A DNA stretch of 64,000 bases, taken from an uncultured Chromatiaceae bacterium. Its GTDB lineage: Bacteria; Pseudomonadota; Gammaproteobacteria; Enterobacterales; Alteromonadaceae. The stretch spans positions 1 through 64,000 of the forward strand of contig CALJUX010000058.1 of assembly GCA_937978655.1 (NCBI GenBank). Direction: 5' to 3'. A model generated the notes under the pieces. The model worked only from the letters and a program-made list of their open reading frames with translations. It did not search any database and was not told the DNA's origin. Shown here piece after piece: positions 53,460 to 61,601 of the stretch; position 1 is the stretch's first letter, and the number at the start of each line of letters is the position of its first letter. Both the position numbers and the translations under genes were made by a program.

Positions 53460-54800
53460 TTATTTGAGCTTTTTCGGTAACTTCGGCTGGGTCGCCGTCA
53501 GCGCCCCGACCACCAGCTCCGGCGGCAGCGCAAAAGAAAACGAACTGCCGCGTTTCGGTTCGCTGAAAATCATCAGCCGGCTTTGATGGCGTGACAATAC
53601 GTGCTTCACGATGGCAAGGCCAAGGCCAGTGCCGCCGGTGGTGCGCGCCCGCGCCTGATCGACCCGGTAAAAGCGTTCGGTTAAACGTTTGACGTGTTGC
53701 GGGGCGATACCTTCACCGTTGTCAGTCACGGTAAACACCGCTTTATGATGTTCCCGCCGCCAGCTGACTTTAATCTCGCCGCCGTCCGGCGTGTATTTAA
53801 TCGCGTTAGTGACCAGATTAGAAAAGGCGCTGCGCAGCTCTTCGGTGATGGCATTAACACGCAAATCAGGGTCAATCTCAAATTGGATATGATGCTGCTT
53901 CTCGCGGTTCAGGCTATGCGCTTCCTGTTCCAGCAACAGCAGCATCGCCGGCGCATCGACGTTATCGTCATAATGCACTTTGGCAGCGGCCTCAATGCGC
54001 GACAGGGTCAGCAGTTGCTGCACCAGATTGTCCATGCGTTTGGTCTGATCCAGCATCACGGCATGGGCTTTTTGCCAAATAGCCTGCTGTGGCAGATGCT
54101 CGGGCTCCATCATTTCCAGGTAACCCTGCAACACGGTCAACGGTGTGCGCAGCTCGTGTGACACGTTGGCGACAAAGTCTTTGCGGATTTGCTCCAGCTG
54201 TTTGAGCTGAGTGATATCGCGGATGATCAGCAGATACTGTTTTTCACCATACTGCAGCACACGGTATTCCAGCGTCAGATCTTCGGTCAGCGGTGAAGGT
54301 AACTCGATGGCCTGTTCGAAATTATGCTGCTGCAGATATTGCTGAAATTCTGGGTTACGAATCAGGTTATCTATTCGCTGACGCTCATCCATTGGCCAGC
54401 GTAAACCGGCCAGCTGCTGCGCCAGCTTGTTGCACCAGACGATGGTCCAGTCCAGGCTCAACACCACAATGGCATCTGGCAGCGCTTCGGCACCGTCGCG
54501 AAAGCGTCGCACCAGGCCACGTAATTCTTTGTTTTTCTTGCGTGCTTTGCGCTGACGATAGTAAATACCGTCAAATACCTGCTGCCAGCTGCCATCACCG
54601 GCCGGTGGCGACAACTTGCGGTCACGCCAAAGCCATTTATCCAGTAAAAACAGATGCTTGTAGTGCCAGGCGATAATACCTGCGGCCAGTAACAACAAGA
54701 ATTCAGCAGTCAGGCCGAACAGCCAGCCCAGTGCGGCAGCGAGCAATGCCAGCCCGGCTAGCCGGCTGACAATCACCCGTTTGGACAGTAATAAACGCAT
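53460..54800 (-). CDS. phoR: Phosphate regulon sensor kinase PhoR
   Basis: 446 residues from ATG 54800 (AGGTG just upstream; the ATG at 54836 adds a polar stretch without a site). Two close N-terminal membrane segments (about 8-40) with almost no periplasmic loop, a basic linker, a PAS domain (about 90-190), then the kinase: phospho-acceptor His in FVANVSHELRTPL, N box LVTNAIKYTPDGG, G boxes DNGEGI and GGTGLGLAIVKHV. No periplasmic sensor domain, consistent with PhoR being controlled through PstSCAB-PhoU. 57 bases after phoB. Confidence 0.96.
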   Translation of the reverse strand: MRLLLSKRVIVSRLAGLALLAAALGWLFGLTAEFLLLLAAGIIAWHYKHLFLLDKWLWRDRKLSPPAGDGSWQQVFDGIYYRQRKARKKNKELRGLVRRFRDGAEALPDAIVVLSLDWTIVWCNKLAQQLAGLRWPMDERQRIDNLIRNPEFQQYLQQHNFEQAIELPSPLTEDLTLEYRVLQYGEKQYLLIIRDITQLKQLEQIRKDFVANVSHELRTPLTVLQGYLEMMEPEHLPQQAIWQKAHAVMLDQTKRMDNLVQQLLTLSRIEAAAKVHYDDNVDAPAMLLLLEQEAHSLNREKQHHIQFEIDPDLRVNAITEELRSAFSNLVTNAIKYTPDGGEIKVSWRREHHKAVFTVTDNGEGIAPQHVKRLTERFYRVDQARARTTGGTGLGLAIVKHVLSRHQSRLMIFSEPKRGSSFSFALPPELVVGALTATQPKLPKKLK

Positions 54801-54857
54801 AACACCTACTTGGTTGCGGCGACCTGTCTCAGCCACAGGTCGCGCGGCGGTCTGAGG

Positions 54858-55544
54858 TTATTTTACCGAAAAACGATAACCGGAGCCACGGACGGTTTGC
54901 ACTAAACGGTCATGGCCGCCATGCGAAATCGCCTTGCGCAGGCGACGGATATGCACATCGACCGTGCGGTCTTCAACATACACATTAGTGCCCCAGACGT
55001 GGTCAAGCAGTTGTTCTCGACTGTACACCCGCTCCGGGTGGGTCATAAAAAAGTGCAGCAGGCGGAATTCGGTCGGGCCCATATCCAGCGGCTGGTCGAT
55101 GGCGGTAACACGGTGCGACACCGGGTCCAGTTTTAAACCTTGTACTTCAATCACTTCATCCAGACTGGTCGGTGCAACGCGGCGGATCACCGCCTTAATC
55201 CGCGCCATCAGTTCTTTCGGTGAGAATGGCTTGGTGACATAGTCGTCGGCACCCACTTCAAGGCCGCGCACTTTGTCTTCTTCTTCGCCGCGAGCCGTGA
55301 TCATGATGATCGGAATGCTGCGGGTCAGTTCATGTTGTTTCATCTTTTTGGCAATTTGAATGCCGCTGCCACCAGGCAGCATCCAGTCTAACAACACTAA
55401 ATCCGGGTAAGGTTCCACCAGCTGATTAATTGCGCTGTCAAAATCTGCCGCTGTGCTGGCCTGATATCCATTTTGTTCCAGCACAAAACACAACATATCG
55501 CGAATTGGTGCTTCATCTTCCACTATCAGAATTCGTCTTGACAT
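54858..55544 (-). CDS. phoB: Phosphate regulon response regulator PhoB
   Basis: 228 residues. Receiver domain with VEDEAPIRDML, phospho-acceptor Asp in LVLLDWMLPG, and conserved Lys in DYVTKPFSPKEL; C-terminal winged helix with RVYSREQLLDHVWG and VDVHIRRLRKAI. It activates promoters that carry Pho boxes, several of which are in this window, including one 56-73 bases upstream of its own start. Confidence 0.98.
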   Translation of the reverse strand: MSRRILIVEDEAPIRDMLCFVLEQNGYQASTAADFDSAINQLVEPYPDLVLLDWMLPGGSGIQIAKKMKQHELTRSIPIIMITARGEEEDKVRGLEVGADDYVTKPFSPKELMARIKAVIRRVAPTSLDEVIEVQGLKLDPVSHRVTAIDQPLDMGPTEFRLLHFFMTHPERVYSREQLLDHVWGTNVYVEDRTVDVHIRRLRKAISHGGHDRLVQTVRGSGYRFSVK

Positions 55545-55583
55545 AGCCTGTTACCATCATCCGAGGTTTTGGGTACTGCGCTC

Positions 55584-55617
55584 AGTATCCCGCCTTATTA
55601 TGACAATTTTATGAAAG
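55584..55617 (-). promoter_or_regulatory. Pho box and -10 element of phoB
   Basis: On the minus strand CTTTCAT-AAAA-TTGTCAT (55600-55617), each half 6/7 to CTGTCAT, then ten bases and GATACT (55584-55589). Standard PhoB promoter geometry, so phoBR is self-activating. Confidence 0.75.
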
Positions 55618-55749
55618 CCGGCACATCCAATGCTGACTTTGTCACAACTCATTTGCATACATGACAGTTGTATGCCGTTTTCTTATCAGGTGCTGCCAAA
55701 AAGGCTGCCGCCCTGGCGTGAAAATATTGCGGACGGGTAAGACATTTCC

Positions 55750-55778
55750 GTGACAGTTTTCTGAACATTTTTTGACAG
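55750..55778 (-). promoter_or_regulatory. Distal Pho half-site array, phoB-facing
   Basis: On the minus strand CTGTCAA-AAAA-TGTTCAG-AAAA-CTGTCAC: three 7-mers at 11-bp period, the outer two 6/7 to consensus. No -10 is seen at the right distance. It lies between the phoB-proximal box and the lipoprotein-proximal array. Confidence 0.5.
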
Positions 55779-55817
55779 CATCTGCGCCAGCTGGCGTCCT
55801 TGCTGGATCGATCTGCG

Positions 55818-55857
55818 TTGTCATCTGCCTGCCAACATTCTGTCATAAAACAGTCAC
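55818..55857 (+). promoter_or_regulatory. Four-repeat Pho box array upstream of the beta-helix lipoprotein
   Basis: TTGTCAT-CTGC-CTGCCAA-CATT-CTGTCAT-AAAA-CAGTCAC: four 7-bp half-sites at exact 11-bp period (6, 5, 7 and 5 of 7 to CTGTCAT), on the plus strand, ending 59 bases before the lipoprotein start. The third is a perfect match. The -10 is not obvious (a poor TACCGT lies ten bases on). The 372-base gap 55545-55916 is otherwise without a gene. Confidence 0.75.
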
Positions 55858-55916
55858 GCCGGCGATTTACCGTCTGTGCAGTTTTTTTATGACCCACAGC
55901 ATCGACGGAGAATATG

Positions 55917-58625
55917 ATGGCTTTTGGTAAGATTTTAAAGTTAAGCGCGATTTCGACTGCTTTGTTCCTGGCCGGCTGCGGCGGCGGCGACATTGTGATT
56001 AACACCAGCACCGGCACAACCACCCCGACCAACCCGACGAATCCGACCAACCCAACCACACCAACCAGCAAGTGCCCGGCTTTTGCCAAAGAAGGCGCTG
56101 CTGTGGGTGGCATCAGCAAAACCATTTGTGAAGTCACAGGCACGCTGACTGCAGACGCCACTTTTACTTCCGGCATCGTCTGGGCGTTAAGCGGTAAAGT
56201 ACAAGTCGGTAACGACAACGCTAACAGCGCCACGCTGACGATTGAACCTGGCACTACAGTGTTCGGTAAATCTGGCGCCGACTTCTTAGTCGTTGCCCGC
56301 GGTTCGAAAATCAGCGCAGTCGGCTCTGCCAACGCGCCAATCGTGTTTACCTCAGTCAACGACATGATTGGCACTGCCAACGACGCATCTGCCGGCCAAT
56401 GGGGCGGTATCGTGTTACTGGGTAAAGCGCCAACCAACAAGTGTGACGCGGCAGCCCTCGCCAACTGTAAAATTGAAGCTGAAGGCAACGCCGGCCCTTA
56501 CGGTGGCGACCGCCCAACCGACAGCAGCGGTATTCTGAAATTTGTTCAGGTCAAATACGCTGGTTATGAAGTTATCAAAGACAACGAATTAAACGGCGTG
56601 ACTTTCGCTGGTGTCGGTTCAGGCACAGTGGTGGATTACCTGCAAGTGCATAACAACTCAGACGACGGCGTCGAATTCTTCGGCGGTACTGTTGACCTGA
56701 AACACTTAGTGCTGACCGGTAACCGCGATGACTCACTGGACTGGGCGGACGGCTGGACCGGCCGTGTACAACACGTGCTTATTCGTCACAACCCGAATAA
56801 CCTGGAAGCCAACCGCGCCATCGAAGCCGACAACCAGTCGTCGAAGTTTGACGCGACGCCGGTGTCAAAACCACGCATTTCCAACATGACCATTATCGGT
56901 AACGCCTTTACCTCAGCCGCGGCCGATTCTGAAGGTATCCTGCTGCGCGCCGGTACCGCCGGTGAGATTTACAACACCATCATCACCGGGCCAAAAGGCA
57001 TGGGCGAGTGTTTTGAAATCGAAACACCGGAATCTGTTGCCAACGCCAACAGCGGCAAAATCATCTTCCGCAACTCCATTGTGAACTGCCCGGAAAACTT
57101 CAAATCGCCAAAAGATGCAGCCGGTAACACGCTGTTAGACGTGGCGAAATGGTTTGCTGCCCAGCCAGACAACAGCATCGCCGACCCGTTATTAGGCGGT
57201 TACATGCCAGCGGCCACTTCACCGGCGCTTGGCAAAGGCTACAACATGCAAAACTTTGTCGACCCATGGTTCGACAACGTCACTTACATCGGCGCTTTTG
57301 ATGGCATCACCGATTGGACCAAAGGCTGGACGCACGGTTTACATGCCAGCAATGCTGCGCTGACCGCCTGCCCGGCTGGTACGACAGAAGTTGCGTCTTT
57401 GACCGGCAAACTGAACTGTGAAGTTAAAGGCACATTAACCAGCAACGTGGCATTAAAAGCCGGTGCGGATTATGTGTTAAACGGCAAAGTCACAGTCGGT
57501 GGCGACAACACCACGCCAGCCACGCTCAGCATCGACCCGGGTGTGCGGGTGTACGGTAAATCTGGTCAGGATTATTTAGTGGTTGCCCGCGGCAGCAAAC
57601 TGATGGCGGAAGGTTCGCCAACAGCGCCAATTATCTTCACTTCACTGCAAGACGTGATTGGCTCTGCCACCCGCGCCGGCCAGTGGGGCGGTATTGTGGT
57701 GCTGGGTAACGCGCCAAGCAACAAGTGTGAGCAGGCGGCAACCACCTGCTCTATCGAAGCTGAAGGCAACGCCGGCCCATACGGCGGTTACAAAGCCGAC
57801 GACAACTCTGGTGTGATCAAATACGTGCAAATCCGTAACGCCGGTTACGAAGTCATCAAAGACAACGAATTAAACGGTCTGACGCTGGCTGGCGTGGGTA
57901 AAGGCACTGTGATTGACCACATCCAAATCCACAAAAACCTCGACGACGGTCTGGAACTGTTCGGCGGTACTGTCAACGTCAAATATGTGGTGTTGACCGG
58001 TAACGAAGACGATTCACTGGACTGGACTGACGGTTGGAACGGTAAAGCCCAGTTCCTGCTGGTAAAACACGATGCAGCGAACACAGTCACTAACCGTGGT
58101 ATCGAAGCGGACAACCAAGCGACCAATTTCTCAGCCACGCCACTGTCTGAGCCGACAGTTGCCAACATGACCATCATCGGTAACACCTTTAAGTCTGCCG
58201 ACATGGATTCAGAAGGCATTCTGCTGCGCGCCGGCACCTCGGCCAAGCTGCATAACATCCTGATCGCCGGGCCAAAAACCGACACTGGCGCGATGGGCGA
58301 ATGTCTGGAAATTGAATCGACACAATCTCAGGCTTTAGCGGCAAGCGCACGTCTGGTGATGACGCACTCAGTGTTGGGTTGCCCGGAACCATTCAAAGGC
58401 ACTGTGTCAGCCACACAAACCGTCAAACAATGGTTTGAAGGCCAGCAAGGCAACAAAACAGCGGCCGACCAGGCTGCTGTGCTGAACGGTCTTTACACCA
58501 TCGATACTACTGTCGCCAAAGATATGTCAGCAGTAGACAGCTTCTTTACCAAGACCACCTTTGTCGGCGCCATGGATGCGGCCAACGACTGGACCAAAGG
58601 CTGGACCACTGGTTTAGGCAACTAA
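55917..58625 (+). CDS. Tandemly duplicated beta-helix lipoprotein, probable Pho regulon member
   Basis: 902 residues from ATG 55917 (GGAG six bases upstream; ATG 55914 also in frame). The signal ends in the lipobox LFLAGC. A Thr/Asn/Pro linker (repeated TNP) follows, then two homologous units of about 430 residues beginning at Cys (56073) and Cys (57369). Each has a strand-rich start (ALSGKVQVGNDN / VLNGKVTVGGDN), a shared GQWGGIV, a shared AGYEVIKDNELNG, an acidic DDGVEFFGG / DDGLELFGG, DDSLDW, and DSEGILLRAGT, ending DWTKGWT. The pattern fits right-handed parallel beta-helix. Probably a surface or periplasmic lipoprotein working with the TonB receptor that follows. Substrate unknown. Confidence 0.8.
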   Translation: MAFGKILKLSAISTALFLAGCGGGDIVINTSTGTTTPTNPTNPTNPTTPTSKCPAFAKEGAAVGGISKTICEVTGTLTADATFTSGIVWALSGKVQVGNDNANSATLTIEPGTTVFGKSGADFLVVARGSKISAVGSANAPIVFTSVNDMIGTANDASAGQWGGIVLLGKAPTNKCDAAALANCKIEAEGNAGPYGGDRPTDSSGILKFVQVKYAGYEVIKDNELNGVTFAGVGSGTVVDYLQVHNNSDDGVEFFGGTVDLKHLVLTGNRDDSLDWADGWTGRVQHVLIRHNPNNLEANRAIEADNQSSKFDATPVSKPRISNMTIIGNAFTSAAADSEGILLRAGTAGEIYNTIITGPKGMGECFEIETPESVANANSGKIIFRNSIVNCPENFKSPKDAAGNTLLDVAKWFAAQPDNSIADPLLGGYMPAATSPALGKGYNMQNFVDPWFDNVTYIGAFDGITDWTKGWTHGLHASNAALTACPAGTTEVASLTGKLNCEVKGTLTSNVALKAGADYVLNGKVTVGGDNTTPATLSIDPGVRVYGKSGQDYLVVARGSKLMAEGSPTAPIIFTSLQDVIGSATRAGQWGGIVVLGNAPSNKCEQAATTCSIEAEGNAGPYGGYKADDNSGVIKYVQIRNAGYEVIKDNELNGLTLAGVGKGTVIDHIQIHKNLDDGLELFGGTVNVKYVVLTGNEDDSLDWTDGWNGKAQFLLVKHDAANTVTNRGIEADNQATNFSATPLSEPTVANMTIIGNTFKSADMDSEGILLRAGTSAKLHNILIAGPKTDTGAMGECLEIESTQSQALAASARLVMTHSVLGCPEPFKGTVSATQTVKQWFEGQQGNKTAADQAAVLNGLYTIDTTVAKDMSAVDSFFTKTTFVGAMDAANDWTKGWTTGLGN
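56073..58622 (+). repeat. Gene-internal tandem duplication, about 1.3 kb per unit
   Basis: Unit 1 about 56073-57368, unit 2 about 57369-58622, period near 1296 bases. Protein similarity runs the whole length and some DNA stretches are still nearly the same, for example ATCAAAGACAACGAATTAAA near 56574 and near 57854. Old enough to have diverged at most third positions. Confidence 0.85.
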
Positions 58626-58637
58626 GCACTATCAAGC

Positions 58638-58668
58638 GCCGGCTTTTGCCCAAGCAAAAGCCGGCTTT
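58638..58668 (+). terminator. Strong hairpin between lipoprotein and TonB receptor genes
   Basis: GCCGGCTTTTGC, CCAA loop, GCAAAAGCCGGC, then TTTGTG. 12-bp perfect stem, 12 bases after the stop. The short T-run suggests partial termination, lowering receptor transcript relative to the lipoprotein. Confidence 0.75.
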
Positions 58669-58758
58669 GTGCTGACAACAACTTTTGCGCAGAACCCGGC
58701 CATGACCGGGCAGATAAAAACTCTGGCTGAAATGAACAGCCGACAGGACACCGAAAAA

Positions 58759-61464
58759 ATGAGTAGCTTGCACCCATTTGGCCCATTTCAATTAAACCCG
58801 AACCGCGTCACCCGCGCTGTGCTGCTGGCCTTAACCGCCAGTACTGCCCTGCCGTTGACTGCGACTGTTGCCCAGGAAGCCGCGCAGCAAAAAGCACCGC
58901 AAGCCGCCGCAGCAAAAAGTGAAACGCAGGCGGTTGAACGGATTAACGTGTCAGGCCGGTTATTAAGTTCCGCCGCCGCCACGGCAGAAGAACGCCGGCA
59001 GCAGCCATTTGTCGCTGAACTGCTCGGCATGGACCAAATCTCCCGCGCCGGCGACGGTAACGCTGCCGCTGCGCTGCGCCGTGTCACCGGCCTCACGCTG
59101 GTGAAAGACAAGTTTATTTACGTACGTGGTCTTGGCGAGCGTTACTCATCCACCTTGTTAAACGGCGCTCAGGTACCAAGCCCGGACCCGACACGTAACG
59201 TCGTGCCAATGGATATGTTCCCGGCCGGCATTATCGAAAGTATGGTGGTACAGAAGTCTTATTCGCCGGAATTACCGGCCGCTTTTGGTGGCGGTAATAT
59301 CAATATCCGCACCAGCAGCATTCCTTTAGACCAGGTATTCAGCTTCTCAGTCGGGACTGAATACAACAGCCTCAGCAGCGATAATGGCCTCGAATATAGC
59401 GGCGGTGGCGATGACTGGCGTGGCCGCGACGACGGCACCCGCGGTTTATCGGCGCCGTTCCGTGCCGCTGTGGCGCAATACGGCTCGCTGGACCTGGTGA
59501 AAATTGCCCAGGGCCTGGGTGGTGTCAACGCCGACAATCTGGCCAAAGCCGAGCTGATTAACCGCAATCTTGGCCTCGAAATGAACCGTCAGCTGGACGT
59601 GAATGAGAAAAGCCTGGGCCCGGCTTATGATGCCAGCATGTCCTGGGGCAACCGCTTTGATATCGGCGAGCGCGTATTTGGTGTGATGGCTGGCGTCAGC
59701 TACGACCAGTCGAGCGAAAACAGCAAAGACCAGGAACGGTATTATTCCATCACCACCGGCAGTGAACTGACGCCGCTGAACCGCTACGATGACATTCTGC
59801 GCACCGAGCATCAGGTCAAACTGTCCGGCATGCTGAACTTTGGTTTTGAATGGGACAACAACAACCGCTTCGAAACCTCCAGCATCTACCTGCAGGACAC
59901 CAAAGATCGGATCAAACGCAAAATCGGTGATTCGATTGAAACCATCAACGAAGCCAACCGCGAAAACGAATTTTATAACATTCTGTACGAAGAGCGTTCG
60001 ATGCTCAGCAACCAGATCCGCGGTAAACACACGCTGGACTGGGCTGGTGACTTAAACATCGACTGGCAATACACCGACGCCAAAGCCGAGCGCCGCGCGC
60101 CGGGTGAAGTGGAATATCTGTATGTCCGCTCGCTGGACGATGCCGGCAAACTGCAAAGCAAAACCATGCGCCGCAGCGACAACGCGGTGATTTATCAGTT
60201 CGGCGACATGGAAGACAACACTGAAAACGTCAGCTGGAATGCCAAATATCCGCTGTCGACCGAAAAAACTGAATGGTCTTTCAGCACCGGTTACAGCTAC
60301 TTCGAACGCCAGCGCGACGCCTCAACTGCGCGTTATAAGTTTGATACCCGTGGTTTTAGCAACGCCGATTTAAGCCAGGCTTACAGCCAGATTTTTGCCG
60401 ACGCCAATATCCAGAACGCCGCCAAGCGTTTCCAAATCTCTGATGTAACTGGTGACGCCGACGATTACAAAGCCGCACAGATGATTGACGCGGTGTACGC
60501 GGCGATGGAAGCGACTTACGACTACACCTGGCGGGTGAACCTCGGTGTACGTTACGAAGACTTCCGTCAGGTCTCTGTACCGCTGAATCCATCCACTGGC
60601 GCGGCACAAGGCGATGTCAGCAAGATGCTGATCCAGCAGGATGATTTATACCCTGCCCTGTCGGTGACCTGGATGCGCACCGAAGAAACCCAACTGCGCT
60701 TTGGTTTCAGTGAAACTGTAGTGCGGCCGGATTTACGCGAAGTCACACCAGTGCTGTTTATCGACCCAATCACTGACTTTAAAGTGATGGGTTTTGCTGA
60801 CCTCAAGAGCACCGACATCAAAGGCTACGACCTGCGCTTTGAATCTTATTTAGATTCTGGCAGCAACTACAGCATCGGCGTGTTCTACAAAGACATGGTC
60901 AACCCGATTGAAGCCATTGAACTCAAAGGCTCAGACGGTAACCTGCTGATGTCATTCCGTAACGCCTTAGCCGGTGAAGTGTACGGTGTCGAAGCCGAAG
61001 CGCTGCAAAAACTCGATATGTTCGAAGGCGACTTTGGCCAGTTTGTTGATAACTTCTTTATCAACAGCAACGTGACTTTCAGTAAATCTGAAATTGAAAT
61101 GCAGGCGCTGGGTGAATCGAACCTGACCAATCTGGTGCGGCCGCTGACCGGCCACAGCAAATACGTGGTGAACTTCCAGCTCGGTTACGATTCCGACAAC
61201 GAAGACCACACGGCGACTTTGACCTACAACGTGTTTGGCAAACGCATCGCCTTCGCCGGTATTGACGGCAAAGACGACGCCTACGAGCAGCCATTTAACT
61301 CGCTGGATTTCACTTACAGCTACACAGTGCTGCCGGAAGGCAACCTGAAGTTCTCGGTGAAAAACCTGCTGAATGAAGAAACTGAAATTCTGCAGCAAGG
61401 CGAAATTCTGCAAAAACGCGAAGAAGGCGTCAGCGTAGGGTTAAGCTACAGCCAGAAATTTTAA
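58759..61464 (+). CDS. TonB-dependent outer-membrane receptor
   Basis: 901 residues from ATG 58759, the start that puts a normal signal peptide (VTRAVLLALTASTALPLTATVAQ) near the N-terminus; upstream in-frame ATGs at 58669 and 58732 only lengthen the cytoplasmic tail. TonB-box-like VERINVSG at about residue 60, plug domain with GNAAAALRRVTGL and YVRGLGERYSSTLLNGAQVP, then a 22-strand type barrel ending in the terminal Phe (YSQKF). No N-terminal signalling domain, so regulation is not by a sigma/anti-sigma pair. Same strand as the Pho-boxed lipoprotein gene and 133 bases after it. Ligand unknown; a phosphorus compound is inferred from context. Confidence 0.88.
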   Translation: MSSLHPFGPFQLNPNRVTRAVLLALTASTALPLTATVAQEAAQQKAPQAAAAKSETQAVERINVSGRLLSSAAATAEERRQQPFVAELLGMDQISRAGDGNAAAALRRVTGLTLVKDKFIYVRGLGERYSSTLLNGAQVPSPDPTRNVVPMDMFPAGIIESMVVQKSYSPELPAAFGGGNINIRTSSIPLDQVFSFSVGTEYNSLSSDNGLEYSGGGDDWRGRDDGTRGLSAPFRAAVAQYGSLDLVKIAQGLGGVNADNLAKAELINRNLGLEMNRQLDVNEKSLGPAYDASMSWGNRFDIGERVFGVMAGVSYDQSSENSKDQERYYSITTGSELTPLNRYDDILRTEHQVKLSGMLNFGFEWDNNNRFETSSIYLQDTKDRIKRKIGDSIETINEANRENEFYNILYEERSMLSNQIRGKHTLDWAGDLNIDWQYTDAKAERRAPGEVEYLYVRSLDDAGKLQSKTMRRSDNAVIYQFGDMEDNTENVSWNAKYPLSTEKTEWSFSTGYSYFERQRDASTARYKFDTRGFSNADLSQAYSQIFADANIQNAAKRFQISDVTGDADDYKAAQMIDAVYAAMEATYDYTWRVNLGVRYEDFRQVSVPLNPSTGAAQGDVSKMLIQQDDLYPALSVTWMRTEETQLRFGFSETVVRPDLREVTPVLFIDPITDFKVMGFADLKSTDIKGYDLRFESYLDSGSNYSIGVFYKDMVNPIEAIELKGSDGNLLMSFRNALAGEVYGVEAEALQKLDMFEGDFGQFVDNFFINSNVTFSKSEIEMQALGESNLTNLVRPLTGHSKYVVNFQLGYDSDNEDHTATLTYNVFGKRIAFAGIDGKDDAYEQPFNSLDFTYSYTVLPEGNLKFSVKNLLNEETEILQQGEILQKREEGVSVGLSYSQKF

Positions 61465-61601
61465 GCCGCAAATGCGGCGCTACCCCGCGTAAAAGGCAGG
61501 GCGGTGTGACCAGGGAGGTCCATCGCCTTGTTGTTTCTGCGCCTTGGCGAGACTTAATCGCACAGCCAGTGGTGCCAGCGCAGTTGTGTCAGCGCCTTGG
61601 C

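Noticed and set aside
58669..58758. Longer N-terminus for the TonB receptor (ATG 58669 or 58732)
   Set aside because: These add a polar stretch before the signal peptide, and the first lies directly after the intergenic hairpin.
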